Source: Corynespora cassiicola
Taxonomy: Eukaryota; Ascomycota; Dothideomycetes; Pleosporales; Corynesporascaceae
Length of the DNA: 64,000 bases
Assembly: GCA_022059125.1 (NCBI GenBank)
Contig: JAEUWY010000011.1
Location: 62,001 to 126,000, forward strand
Direction of reading: 5' to 3'
Shown here: piece after piece, positions 1 to 12,884 of the stretch
Numbering within the stretch: the first letter of the stretch is position 1
How the letters are laid out: every line of letters begins with the position of its first letter
Position numbers and translations under genes: made by a program
The notes under the pieces: generated by a model
What the model was told of the DNA's origin: nothing
Seen by the model: the letters and a program-made list of their open reading frames with translations, nothing else
The model's database searches: none

Positions 1-3000
1 CCGGTAAACGAGTTAAACGTAAGGTAACGCATTTTACTCGCAACACCTATAGTAATAAACTAATAGTTCTTAGTAATATCTAGAAAACGGGACGAGAAAG
101 TAATAGAAAGAGAAACGATAAGTTTAAGAGTAAGACTATAACTTACTACGTGTGTAGAAAGACAGGCTATATTACAAGAGACTGTTAATTAAAGAATAAA
201 GTTGTTTAACAGCTAAATATATTATAAACTATTTTAAATAACAAATCCGACGCAGACGAGAAATAAAAAGTCGTTATAGATAGATTTTATAAAATAGAAC
301 TTATCTGCGACAGCGAACTACTGCGACACAAAAAAATAAAAAATTTTTTTAATTATATTTAGTATTAAGATAAAGGCACTTAGACGGAGCCTAGAAACAT
401 CTTTAAGGAAGTTAAGTTTAAAAAACCTAGCTCTAAAAAAAAAGAAGCTTTTCGCGACGTATATAATTATAAAGAATATCTAAGCGACTACGGCTGTGAG
501 TACGAATTAGAAGAACTTACTAAATTTTAGGTCGATAAGAACCTCGAATAGAAACAAGAATTAGCTAAGATTTGTAAGAAAAACAGAAGAGATTTAATAA
601 GAACGCCTGTATAGTAGAAAGAATTATCTGTAACGCGTAAACGGTTAGAAAGAAACTACAACTCAGACAAAAAAAATTAAAACTTAGAAGAACGCCGACA
701 ACGACGCAGCTCTAAAGTATAGAAATAAGTTAATTAACCAGATTTAGAAATTAGACTGGGAGTTTTACTAGACTTTAACAGCGAACTAAACACAGTTTTA
801 AGCTTTCTATAAAGCCGAAACACGTAAAAACTGTAATACTACCTAGACCTAAAGAATCTAAAATATATAAGCTACTTATAGACGTCCTGCAGAGAAAACT
901 AATACTAAATCTACTACTTAGATAAAGTAGCAGCAGAATAGTTTCTGAAGAAACTACGTAAATATACGTAATAGTGGTTTAACTGCGAAACACACGTATA
1001 CAACACTTACTTATAAAATAAATAATAAATACGATACTTCTCTGGGATAAATAAAAATAAAGAACTTGTAACAAATATGCTAGTTAACAGAAGATATACG
1101 TAAAATCTTTAGTAAACGTGTTTATATAAAAATTACGAACGTTACTAAAATAAGAAACGCTTATATAGATTTAGTAATAAGTTTTTTTTAGAACAGTATT
1201 TAGCGCCTGAGATTGACCTAAAGCATTATACGCTACTAACTTAGAAAACTTAGTTAAGCTACCTGTTAAGCTTAATAGATACTAGATAAAAGTATTATTA
1301 GATATAGGGGCTTAGCGTAACTACTTTTTACAGCAGGCTGTAAAGCGTAGTAAAATAAAAACGCATACCTATAAGCGACTCTATTTCCTCTACACGGTAA
1401 CTGGAAGAAAAATACTAGAAAAAGCATTAATAGATTAAAAAGCCACAACTATTATAAACATCCAGAGACACTAAGAAGAAATTTTTTTCGATATTATAGA
1501 CACAGCTATCTACAACGTTATTTTAGGACTTTTATAGTTTAGAAAGTACAACCTATACGTTGATTAGGTAAGAAAGAAGTTTTTGTTAATAGAATGTAAT
1601 TGCGCTATTATATTAGAATCTACACATTAGCAGCGTTTAATAGTAGATAAAATTACGCTGAATAATATAGGCAGTAAGAAATCGAATAAGACGCTTTTAA
1701 AAAAAAAAGTTAACTCCGCCAGATCTGATAAGAAGCTACTAAACGAAGAAGTAAAAGTTTTAAAGACAACTCGCGTAACTTCTAAAATCCCTAAAAAGTA
1801 TAGTAAATAGAAACTACTTTTTTAAGAAGAGGTAGACGACAGAGCGTTATCTAAGTATTAGCTCTGGGACTGCGAAATAGCTCTATAGGAAGAAAAGTAT
1901 CTAACTTTCGAGCCTATCTACAGTTTATTAGAAAAAAAACTCGTAGTGTTACGAGCATATTTTAACAAGAACTTTAAAAAAAGATTTATACGCGAATTAA
2001 CGTCAGAGGCGGGATATCTAATTATTTTTATTTCTAAGAAAGATAGATTTCTACAGTTATGTGTAGATTTTAGAAAACTTAATAACATTATGATTAAGAA
2101 CAGATATCTACTACCGAACATTTAAGAGCTTAGAGATAGGCTATCTAGAGTATAGATATTTATAGCTTTAGATCTCCGAGGCGCGTACAACTTAATACGC
2201 ATAAAAAAAGGTGAAGAATAGAAGATAGTATTCCGGACGCGGTATAGGCACTATAAATATCTTGTAATGCTATTTGGTCTTACTAACGCACCTGCGACAT
2301 GTTAGATACTTATTAATAACGTATTAAGAGTATACCTAGACATATTCGTCATCGCATATCTAGATAACATCCTAGTCTTTTTTAAGGACTTTAAGGAACA
2401 CGTCCAGCACGTACGAACAGTACTGGAATATTTAGGAAAAGCAGGGCTACGACTTAAACCAGAGAAATGTGAATTCCACAAAGAAGAAGTTGAATTTTTA
2501 GAATATATTGTAGGAAGACACAGAGTTAAGATTAGTTTAAAAAAAATTAAAGTAGTTAAGAACTGGCCAACGCTAAAGAACGTTAAAAATATATAATTCT
2601 TTTTAGAATTCTGTAATTTTAACAGGCAGTTTATCAATTACTACTTAGAAAAGGTATTACTATTTACGAAGTTAACAAAAAAGAATATACTATTTAAGTA
2701 GAATACAGACTAATAATAAGTTTTTAAGACACTTAAAGAAGCAAGCATATTACTACTAGTTCTTATATCTTTTACTAGTAGAAAACTTTTACGTATAGAA
2801 ACGGACGTATTAGACCTAGTAATAGAAGCATGTATTAATTAGAAAAAAGAAGGCAAATGGTATCTGATTGCTTACTATTTAAGAAAGTTCAGCGGAGCTA
2901 AAAAAAATTACGATATTTACAATAAAGAGTTACTTACTATTATAGACTTTTTTAAATATTAGAGAATTTACGCAGAAAGCTGTTCAGAACTCATAGTATA

Positions 3001-4545
3001 TTTAGACTATAAAAATCTAATAATATTTACAACAACTAAACTATTAGACCGACGACATACTAGATAGAGTAAAAAACTAGAATAATATAAATTTAAGATT
3101 GTCTATATACCAGGCAAGGAAAACGGAAGAGCAGACGTTTTAAGCCGAAAAATAAATATTGCAGGAACTAAGTTAACGAACGAAGCTGCTATTTTTAAGT
3201 AAGCGCTAGACAGCACTCTAGGACCAGCACGCAGCATTAATTTTATTATAACAGTATATTAATAAGTACTAGAAGAACTTTACTAAACTATTATCTAGTA
3301 GTATTACGAAGATCCGTTACACAGACACCCAGGTGTCGAACAAACGATTAAACTGATACAACGAACGTACGACATCTCTGGATTGAAAGACAAAGTAGCG
3401 AAGTTTATTAAGAAATGTATAACATGTTAAAAGAATAAGCACAGCACACACGCTCAGTACAGAGAGCTACAAGCTGTAGAAATACTAAATAAACTCTGGA
3501 CAGATATTGCTATAGACTTTATCACCGGACTACTAACGTTTTATAACCTGGTTTCTAAAGTACTTTATAATGCTATTTTAGTAGTTATAGACAGATTTAC
3601 AAAGTACGCAGAGATAATTCTATTTAGAAATAACTATATTATACCGGAACTAGTATAGGTTATTCTGGATCGCGTAGTTAGGTATTACGGATTACTTTAA
3701 TCAATTATTAGCGACAGAGATAAACTCTTCACATTAAACTACTGGATAATACTAATATTAGCTATCAGAATTAAAAGAAAATTATTAATAGTATACTATC
3801 TACAGACAGACAGTTAAACAGAGAGAATAAACCAGACTATAAAAACATACCTATAAATGTATAGCAACTAAAAACAGAATAATTAGGTATTACTACTATT
3901 TATAGCACAACTCGCATTTAACAACAGAGAATCAGTAATAACGAAATAATTTTTTTATTACGCATTACACAGAACACATCTAAATCTTCTATTACTAAGA
4001 ATTAAAGAAAGACGAATTAAGCTAGTTGCAAGTCAAGCAATAGATAAATTAGAAAAATTACAAGAACTTTACGAATAACTACGGAAGAATATTAAAATAG
4101 CACAACGTAAGACTATTTTTTATATTAACTAAAAACGAAAAATAGCACTTTAGCTAAAAAGAGGGGATAAAGTATATTTTTTTACGAAAAATCTTTAAAC
4201 GACACGACTAAGTAAGAAATTAGATTACGTTAAAATCGGACTATTTTTAATTCTAGAACGAAAAAGACCAGTTAACTATAAACTTTAACTTTCTGCTAAT
4301 ACTAGAATACACCTAGTATTCTACGTGTTACTATTAGAACCCGCCAACGCCGAAACACTAGTCTAAAAATACTTCTACTATAAAATAGAGGAAGAAGTCG
4401 AATTCGAAGTTGAGAAGGTAAAAGCACATTAACAATTACTTAGAGAATAAAAATATCTAGTTAAATAGAAAGGTTACTCTGAGTCCGAGAATACATAGAA
4501 ACCAGAAACTAACTTTAGAAATTGCTTAATACTGTTAAACTATTA
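1..4545 (+). pseudogene. Gag-Pol polyprotein relic with chromodomain (copy 1)
   Basis: The relic carries many in-frame stops, mostly TAG/TAA where Trp or Gln is expected. The knuckle at 144-185 reads YYVCRKTGYITRDC: the first Cys is now Tyr (TGC to TAC) and the His is Tyr (CAT to TAT). Reverse transcriptase keeps ALDLRGAYNLIRI near 2,165, but its YxDD box at 2,356-2,367 reads YLDN (GAC to AAC). RNase H ends with PGKENGRADVLSR near 3,110. The integrase shows an HxxH/CxxC-like finger and catalytic-core segments such as TDIAIDFITGL and ISDRDKLFT. The C-terminus reads YLVK*KGYSESENT, a chromodomain core with Trp changed to stop. It cannot encode an active protein. Confidence 0.85.
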
Positions 4546-4644
4546 TTAAAAGAAGTAATAGCAGAATTAATAAAGTTTATTATAGACTATATCGCAGGCG
4601 AAAATCTAACTAGAGTATTAGTAGCAGGACAGTTTATAAATTAA

Positions 4645-4890
4645 GCAGCGTCTAACTCGCTATCTTCTTCTATTTCTAATACTAGATAAAGCGCTTTCTT
4701 CTTCGCACGCTCTTTAGCCTGTTTTAATATCTTCTTATTCTGTATTAACTGAGATATTACCTGCGCTAACAACTTTTTATTTTTATCTACTTTTTTTTAA
4801 TACTTGTCGCGAGTACGGTTAAGCGACTTCTATAACAAACTTATACAGAGGCGACTAAGTTTAGTACACTTAGCACACTTTAGGCGAGAA
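4645..4890 (-). pseudogene. Antisense Cys-knuckle / coiled-coil ORF relic inside the retroelement
   Basis: Read on the minus strand, this stretch gives a Cys cluster (KCAKCTKLSRLC, near 4,850-4,880). A long Lys/Gln/Glu-rich helix with few stops follows (for example KKLLAQVISQLIQ then KILKQAKERAKKKA), ending in an acidic tail (EIEEDSELDA). The long near-open frame in a RIP-damaged region, together with Cys and coiled-coil character, suggests a decayed accessory gene carried antisense between Pol and the 3' LTR. I do not recognise its function. A similarly placed basic antisense relic may exist in copy 2. Confidence 0.4.
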
Positions 4891-5337
4891 TTAGATATAA
4901 CGAAGCAATTTTAACTAAAGACAAAACACTTATTATAAAAAAAAAAAGAAATAATATTTGCGCGACGAATTTCGGACGCAAAACAAATACAACATACTTA
5001 AAAGTTAGAAAATATAATATACCGGTTATACTTATAAGACGCGGGGTAACGGCGTTTATAAGCGAAACTACTAATTAGTTATATAATTTAAAAACGAATT
5101 CTGGAAAGAGGAGAATAGTATTATAATACAGTTTTAGGAGAACTCGGGCAGACAACATTAAGAGCGCGGCTCTAATTATATATATAATTACGCGCCTGAG
5201 AAGGAACTGCTGTGCTACATTACGTAACTAAAAAAAATATATAATTTAGAGCTTACGCTTTAGCAAAGTAAGCGCTTATAAGTACTAATAGTAAGCGTTT
5301 ATAATAGGTATAGGTGAGCGCAGTTACCATTAAGTAT

Positions 5338-5556
5338 ATAGTTCGTATAATTGTACTCTATAATTATATTCACCTTATTAGCAAATCTATCGTTTAAAAT
5401 TAACTATTAATCTATTATGCTCTATCGCTAACACGGAAACCCGTACAGTATATCGCATCTTGTTTCACTTACGTGACTCTACTAGTACTTATCCCCGAGA
5501 ATTAACCTAAGCAGCTACTTGCTCTCTAGCCTCGCTTATAGCCTGTAGCATAGCTT
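5338..5556 (+). repeat. Conserved 3' block of the retroelement (copy 1)
   Basis: This block begins at a gttcgtataattgtactcta-like start and aligns along its length with 12,148-12,374. The differences are almost all C-to-T or G-to-A in the second copy. It lies downstream of the antisense relic and about 135 bp before the LTR, so it is probably the 3' untranslated part of the internal region. Confidence 0.7.
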
Positions 5557-5690
5557 TAATAATATTTAGCTGGTTACGCAAACGCGCAAAGCTTTTTTCT
5601 ATAAAATATAAAAAATAAAAAATAAATAATAAAATAAAGTGCTCTGCTTTTAATAAAAAATATTTACGTTTTTTTTAAATAGGCTACAAC

Positions 5691-6092
5691 TTATAACAGA
5701 TCGGGATAATCTATTTACTAGAAAGAAAGTAATATAATAAACTTTATCTATATAAAGTTTAATTTTACTTTCTAGCATTACGCACATAACTTTAACTTTT
5801 AACTAAACTCTAACTTTAACTTTTAATCTAACTTTAACTTAAGTTTAAATATCTAGCTATCTAAGTTTTTTATTTATTATAACTAAGTTAGTACTAGATT
5901 AAACTAGAGATAGAAGATTTTAGAAAAGAATATAAAAAAACGTAATATTTCTAGATAGTTCTATAGTTTAGAAATATTTTTTTATATAAAATTTATAAGT
6001 TTTAACTTATAATTGTTTTTTAGTTCTATAAACTTTTATTCTAAGTAGTATCTAAGCCGTATTAGAGATAAGTCGCTCTATGTTCTTATATA
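5691..6092 (+). repeat. LTR shared by the two tandem gypsy copies
   Basis: The LTR starts at tataacagatcgggata (probably an original TGTAACA... start) and includes a TATA-like ctatataaag near 5,748. It also has a run of (c)taactttaactt-type repeats and ends near ttcttatata at about 6,092. The same sequence occurs in inverse orientation at about 19,855-20,225, which shows it is a dispersed repeat unit. Gag-like sequence begins just downstream. Its position suggests it was both the 3' LTR of copy 1 and the 5' LTR of copy 2. Exact ends are estimates. Confidence 0.65.
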
Positions 6093-6149
6093 AAGTAGCT
6101 ATACTTAACTTTTACTATAAAAAATAAAGTAAGTTTAAAAACTAGCTTT

Positions 6150-9100
6150 TACAGCTTAACTTATTTTTTAATTTTTAAAGTAAAAATATTAAATAAAAAA
6201 AACGCGTTATATTTATAGCTACGTATATAAAAAATAAAGTACTTTAATAAATTAAACTAGTTTTTATTAAGTATAAAAACAGCGAAGCTAACGACGACGT
6301 TAATAAATAAATAAAAAATTTTAATAAGTTTAAAAAAAAAGTTAAATAAGTTTTTAGAATTACTAATAAAAATATAATTACTAAATAAAATATTTAATAT
6401 TTTAAGTAACAAATTTTAGCTGTTAACTATACTAATAAATTTCAGCAACTATTAATTTTTACAGAATAAAATAATAAAACACTTATAATAATATACTGTT
6501 AGAGACTTAAATCTAATATTAAAAAAAAACTTATACGCTTTAGAGCTTAACTTAAAATATTTAAATAATTTATAAATAAGTTTATTAATATTAATTAGAA
6601 ACTATATAAACTACGTATAAAATTACGCTAGAACTAGAATTTATAATACTAATAATATACTAAACTAAGTTATAGCAGAAAGTATTATAATACTAATACT
6701 AGTAAATAAGTTAAACGTAAAATAACGTATTTTACTTATAACACTCATAATAATAAACTAATAGTTTTTAGTAATATCTAAAAAGCAGAATAAAAAAGTA
6801 ATAAAAAAAATAAGTTTAAAAGTAAAGCTATAACTTACTACGCGTATAGAAAAACAAGCTATATTATAAAAAACTGTTAATTAAAAAATAAAGTTATTTA
6901 ACAGCTAAATATATTATAAATTATTTTAAATAACAAATCCGACGCAGACAATAAATAAAAAATTATTATAAATAAATTTTATAAAATAGAATTTATCTGT
7001 AATAGCGAACTACTGCGAAACAGAAAAATAAAAAAATTCTTTAATTATATTTAGTATTAAAATAAAAGTATTTAAATAGAGCTTAAAAGTATTTTTAAAA
7101 AAGTTAAATTTAAAAAATCTAGCTTTAAAAAAAAAAAAGCTTTTTATAATATATATAATTATAAAAAATATTTAAGTAACTACAGCTGTAAGTATAAATT
7201 AGAAAAACTTACTAAATTTTAAATTAATAAAAACTTTAAATAGAAATAAAAATTAGCTAAAACTTATAAAAAAAATAGAAAAGATTTAATAAAAACGCTT
7301 ATATAGTGAAAAAAATTACCTGTAACGTATAAACGGTTTAAAAAACACTATAACTTAAATAAAAAAAACTAAAACTCTAAAAAATAATAATAATAACGTA
7401 GTTTTAAAGTATAAGAACAGGTTAACTAACTAAATTTAAAAATTAAACTAAAAGTTTTACTAAACTCTGACAGCAAACTAAATATAGTTTTAAATTTTTT
7501 ATAAAGCTAAAATACGTAAAAACTATAATACTATCTAAACTTAAAAAATCTAAAATATATAATCTACTTATAGACCTTTTATTAAAAAAACTAATATTAA
7601 ATCTATTATTTAGATAAAATAGCTGTAAACTAGTTTCTATTTAAACTACGTAAATATAAATATTAATAGTTTAACTATAAAATATATATATACAACACTT
7701 ATCTATAGAATAAATAATAATTATTATATTTTTTTAAAATAAATAAAACTAAAAAACTTACGATAAATATACTAGTTAATAGAAAATACACGTAAAATTT
7801 TTAGTAAATCTACTTATATAATAATTATAAACGTTACTAGAATAAAAAATATTTATATAAATTTAGTAATAAGTTTTTTTTAGAACAGTATTTAGCGTTT
7901 AAAATTAATTTAAAGTATTATACGCTACTAACTTAGAGAAATTAATTAAACTATTTATTAAGTTTAATAAATACTAAATAAAAATATTATTAGATATAAA
8001 AGTTTAGTATAACTACTTTTTACAGCAGACTGTAAAACGTAGTAAAATAAAAATATATATTTATAAATAACTTTATTTTTTTTATATAGTAACTAGAAAA
8101 AAAATACTAAAAAAAGTATTAATAGATTAGAAAGCTATAACTATTATAGATATTTAAAAATATTAAAAATTTTTTTTTTTTAATATTATAGACACGGCTA
8201 TCTATAACGTTATTCTAAAACTTTTATAGTTTAAAAAATATAATCTATATATTAATTAAATAAGAAAAAAGCTTTTATTTATAGAATATAATTACGCTAT
8301 TATATTAGAATCTATATATTAGCAGTATTTAATAGTAAATAAAATTATACTAAATAATATAAGCAGTAAAAAATTAATTAAAACGCTTTTAAAAAAAAAG
8401 GTTAACTCTACTAAATCTAATAAAAAGCTACTAAATAAAAAAATAAAAGTTTTAGAAATAACTTGCGTAATTTTTAAAATTTTTAAAAAATATAGTAAAT
8501 AAAAACTATTTTTTTAAAAAAAAATAGATAATAGAGTGTTATTTAAGTATTAGCTCTAAAACTGCAAAATAGCTTTTTAGAAAAAAAAATATTTAACTTT
8601 TAAGCCTATCTACAGTTTATTAAAAAAAAAACTTATAGTATTATAAATATACTTTAATAAAAATTTTAAAAAAAAATTTATACGTAAATTAACGTTAAAA
8701 GCAGAATACTTAATTATTTTTATTTTTAAAAAAAATAGATTTTTATAGTTATATATAGATTTTAAAAAACTTAATAATATTATAATTAAAAATAGATATC
8801 TACTACTAAATATTTAAAAGCTTAAAAATAAACTATTTAAAATATAAATATTTATAGTTTTAGATTTTTAAAACGCGTATAACTTAATATATATAAAAAA
8901 AAATAAAAAATAGAAAATAGTATTTTAAACGCGGTATAAATACTATAAATATTTTATAATACTATTTAGTTTTACTAACGCACCTGCGACATATTAAATA
9001 TTTATTAATAATATATTAAAAATATATTTAGATATATTTATTATTATATATTTAAATAATATTTTAGTTTTTTCTAAAAATTTTAAAGAACATATCTAGT

Positions 9101-11250
9101 ACGTATAAATAGTACTAAAATATTTAAAAAAAGCAGAACTACGACTTAAACTAAAAAAATATAAATTTTATAAAAAAAAAGTTAAATTTTTAGAATATAT
9201 TATAAAAAAATATAGAATTAAAATTAGTTTAAAAAAAATTAAAATAGTTAAAAACTGGCTAACGCTAAAAAACGTTAAAAATATATAATTTTTTTTAGAA
9301 TTCTGTAACTTTAATAAACAGTTTATTAATTACTACTTAAAAAAAATACTACTATTTATAAAATTAATAAAAAAAAATATACTATTTAAATAAGATACAG
9401 ACTAATAATAAGCTTTTAAAATACTTAAAAAAACAAGTATATTACTACTAGTTTTTATATTTTTTACTAATAGAAAACTTTTACGTATAGAAACAGATAT
9501 ATTAAATTTAGTAATAAAAGCATATATTAACTAAAAAAAAAAAAAAAAATAGTATTTAATTATTTATTATTTAAAAAAGTTTAACAGAGCTGAAAAAAAT
9601 TATAATATTTATAATAAAAAATTACTTACTATTATAGATTTTTTTAAATACTAGAAAATTTATACAGAAAGTTATTTAAAATTTACAGTATATTCAGATT
9701 ATAAAAATCTAATAATATTTATAATAACTAAACTATTAGACTAATAATATACTAGATAGAGTAAAAAACTAAAATAATATAAATTTAAAATTATTTATAT
9801 ACTAAGTAAAAAAAATAGAAAAGTAAATATTTTAAGCTAAAAAACAGATATTACAGAAACTAAGTTAATAAATAAAACTGCTATTTTTAAGTAAGCGCTA
9901 GATAGCACTTTAAAACTAGTACACAGTATTAATTTTATTATAATAGTATACTAATAAATACTAAAAGAATTTTACTAAACTATTATTTAGTAGTATTATA
10001 AAAATCTATTACACAGATATTTAAGTATTAAATAGATAATTAAACTAATATAATAGACGTATAACATTTTTAGATTAAAAAATAAAATAATAAAGTTTAT
10101 TAAAAAATATATAATATATTAGAAAAATAAGTATAGTATATATATTTAATACAGAAAACTATAAGCTGTAGAAATACTAAATAAATTCTAAATAAATATT
10201 ACTATAGACTTTATTACTAGACTACTAACGTTTTAAAACTTAGTTTTTAAAATACTTTATAATATTATTTTAGTAGTTATAAATAAATTTACAAAATACG
10301 CAGAAATAATTCTATTTAAAAATAACTATACTATATTAGAATTAGTATAGATTATTTTAAATTACGTAGTTAAGTATTATAAATTATTTTAATTAATTAT
10401 TAGTAATAAAGACAAACTTTTTATATTAAACTACTAAATAATACTAATATTAGCTATTAAAATTAAAAAAAAATTATTAATAGTATACTATCTACAGACA
10501 GATAGTTAAACAGAAAAAATAAACTAAACTATAAAAATATATCTACAGATATATAGCAACTAAAAATAAAATAATTAAATATTACTATTATTTATAGCAT
10601 AACTTGCATTTAATAATAAAAAATTAGTAATAATAAAATAATTTTTTTATTACGCATAAAACAGAATATACTTAAATTTTTTATTACTAAAAATTAAAAA
10701 AAAACAAATTAAGCTAGTTATAAGTTAAGTAATAAATAAATTAAAAAAACTATAAAAACTTTATAAATAATTATAAAAAAATATTAAAACAGTATAACGT
10801 AAAACTATTTTTTATATTAACTAAAAATAAAAAATAGCACTTTAGTTAAAAAAAAAAAATAAAGTATATTTTTTTATAAAAATTTTTAAATAATATAACT
10901 AAGTAAAAAATTAGATTACGTTAAGGTTAGACTATTTTTAATTCTAGAACAAAAAAGACTAGTTAACTATAAACTCTAACTCTCTACTAATACTAAAATA
11001 TATTTAGTATTTTATATATTATTATTAGAATCTGCTGACGCTAAAATACTAGTTTAAAAATACTTTTATTATAGAATAAAAAAAAAATTAAATTTAAAGT
11101 AGAAACGCTAGTAGGCTACTGTAAAATAAAATAAAATAAATTTTATAATAACTATTTTATATAAAAATAGTTAGTTAAATAAAAAAAATATTTAAAATTA
11201 GAAAATATTTAGAAACTAGAATAAAATCTAAAAAACTGTTAGCAACTACT
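6150..11250 (+). pseudogene. Gag-Pol polyprotein relic (copy 2)
   Basis: The Gag region around 6,220-6,690 shows retrotransposon-gag-like segments through stops (for example NKFQQLLIFTE, and INKFININ followed by KLYKLRIK). The zinc knuckle near 6,836-6,880 has lost more conserved residues than copy 1. The reverse transcriptase YxDD box at 9,049-9,060 reads YLNN, so both catalytic Asp codons are now Asn (GAC/GAT to AAT). Integrase and a chromodomain core (LVK*KKYLKLENI, near 11,170) follow. It is a dense series of nonsense codons with no coding potential left. Confidence 0.8.
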
Positions 11251-11409
11251 TAAAAAAAGCTAAAAATAAAATTACTTCTACTACTATATAAAAGTAATTA
11301 AAAAAAACATATCTAAAAAAAAGTAATATATAATATATAACTAAATATTTAAAAACTAGTAGATAATACAGATATTTTTTAAAAATTATTAGAAAAATTT
11401 TTAATAGCG

Positions 11410-11760
11410 CTTTAAGTGCTTAGAAAAAAGTTAAAAGTAAAACTTTTAAAAAAACTGTTAAAAATAAAAATTTTAGATAATACTTTGCGTTTTTACTACT
11501 TTTACTTTTTTAAATTTTATTTTTTTACTAATATAGCTTTTTTTATATAATAATTAAGCAAGTTTATTTGTTAATAAAGCTGTTTTTTTTTTAGCTTCTG
11601 CTATCTATAAGTTTTTTAAAACTTTTTTATATATTTTTATAGCTGTATTCTACGCTTTATATAATTTTTTTATCTATTATTATAATTTTTTTTTTTTTTA
11701 GTAAAATACTAAAACTTAGACTAAGTAACGCAAATATTATACTGCTGCCTGTAATATAAA
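11410..11760 (-). pseudogene. Possible antisense basic coiled-coil relic (copy 2)
   Basis: Translated on the minus strand, this stretch gives Lys/Gln-rich segments such as QKLKKKQLY and IKKAILVKK broken by stops. It lies between the chromodomain relic and the 3' block, the same relative place as the antisense relic of copy 1. The sequences are not clearly the same gene, and the extreme AT content by itself favours Lys/Asn codons, so this is weak. Confidence 0.2.
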
Positions 11761-12147
11761 TACGTACTATACTTTTTAAAATAAATATATATTTTATATA
11801 TTTATTTATACTTTACGTAAGTTAAATACTTTTAAAATATAACTTTTTTATAGTTTTAATAAAATTAGCTAAATAATAATAGCGGACAGTACTAAAAACT
11901 GTTAGTATTTTAAGTATTATTATAAAAGTAAGCAGTAATAAAGAAAATCTGTATATTATATATTAGCTTAAAAAACTAAGCTAAGCTAAAAAGAAAATAG
12001 TATTATAAGCTATAAATATAGGCTAATAATAGAGCTAATAGAGTTATACCGCTATAACTAGTTACGTAATATATTTAGTTAATTAGTTTATTTAGCAGTA
12101 CTAAGTAACTAAGCAGTACTAAGTAAAAAGCTTTAGATATATATATA

Positions 12148-12374
12148 TAGTTCGTATAATTATACTTTATAATTATATTTATTTTATTAGTAAATCTATT
12201 ATTTAGAATTAACTATTAATTTATTATACTCTATTACTAACATAGAAATCTATATAGTATATTACACCTTATTTTACTTACGTAACTCTACTAGTATTTA
12301 TTTCTAAGAACTAATCTAAGCAGCTACTTGTTTTTTAGTCTTATTTATAGCCTGTAGTACAGCTTTAACAAATC
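12148..12374 (+). repeat. Conserved 3' block of the retroelement (copy 2)
   Basis: This aligns with 5,338-5,556. The shared start gttcgtataattatacttta and the shared end gcctgtagtacagcttta fix its limits. After it, homology to copy 1 stops and no LTR is seen. Positions 12,375-12,607 are featureless AT-rich sequence. Confidence 0.65.
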
Positions 12375-12607
12375 TGTAATCTATAATTTATATAGTTATA
12401 AATTTATAAACTAATAAATTAGTAAATTTATAAAATAAAAATTACTTACTTACTTATTAATAATTTACTTTTTTTTTATTATTTCTAGTTACTGTTTTAT
12501 TAGATACCTAACTAGCATTATTTCTGTTTTTTTTTATTAATTTATATTTACTGTTTAGTTCTAGCTCAGCACAGCTAAAAAAAAAAAAAACTTCTATAAC
12601 TTTTTTA

Positions 12608-12784
12608 ATAATATTATAATATTTATTTTATAATAAAATAAAATAATTATGCTGGCTAAGGTTGCTGGCTAAAGCTGGCTAGCTGGCTAGCTAAAATAAC
12701 TAAGTAAGGCCAGCTAGTTTTAGCCAGCTACCTTAGCCAGCACAATTATTTTATTTTATTATAAAATAAATATTATAATATTAT
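12608..12784. repeat. Foldback (hairpin) element, about 177 bp, MITE-like
   Basis: The outer arms are nearly perfect inverted complements. The left arm runs from ataatattataatattt through aaataattatgctggctaag. The right arm runs from cttagccagcacaattattt to aaatattataatattat, with one mismatch visible in the roughly 50-nt outer stem. The centre holds several copies of ggctagct/agctggct. Unlike everything around it, it keeps CpA/TpG dinucleotides, so it either arrived after RIP or was too short to be a target. No coding potential and no certain target-site duplication were found. Confidence 0.65.
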
Positions 12785-12884
12785 AAAAATTACTATACGC
12801 TACTTTTATAATAAAATATTAATTTATAACACTACTAAAGTGTTATTATAAAGTTATAACATTACGATGTTAATTTTAAAACAG

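Larger units (their letters stand above)
1..5690 (+). mobile_element. Ty3/gypsy chromovirus relic, copy 1 (5' end outside window)
   Basis: This is an AT-rich, stop-ridden retrotransposon relic. Read through its stops it shows, in order: a Gag CCHC knuckle (about 144-185), reverse transcriptase (about 2,100-2,560), RNase H (about 2,790-3,180), integrase (about 3,320-4,000) and a chromodomain (about 4,430-4,540). Gag-Pol-chromodomain order identifies a Ty3/gypsy chromovirus. The Gag start and 5' LTR lie outside the window, because position 5 already aligns with about 6,711 of the second copy. Differences from the expected motifs and from copy 2 are overwhelmingly C-to-T and G-to-A, the RIP signature. 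The 3' part (4,640-5,690) holds an antisense relic and a conserved block before the LTR at 5,691. Confidence 0.85.
5691..12375 (+). mobile_element. Ty3/gypsy chromovirus relic, copy 2 (more heavily RIP-mutated)
   Basis: This is a head-to-tail second copy of the same element, aligning with copy 1 at an offset of about 6,700 bp (for example 6,711 with 5, and 9,049 with 2,356). It is more AT-rich than copy 1: where they differ, copy 2 nearly always has T for C or A for G. The order is LTR, gag, pol, chromodomain, possible antisense relic, 3' block. No 3' LTR follows the 3' block at 12,374, so the 3' end is missing or beyond recognition. Confidence 0.8.

Noticed and set aside
1918..2637. Minus-strand ORFs of 67 and 111 codons in the first AT-rich block
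   Set aside because: They are antisense to the reverse transcriptase relic, which reads clearly as RT on the plus strand; they are composition artefacts.
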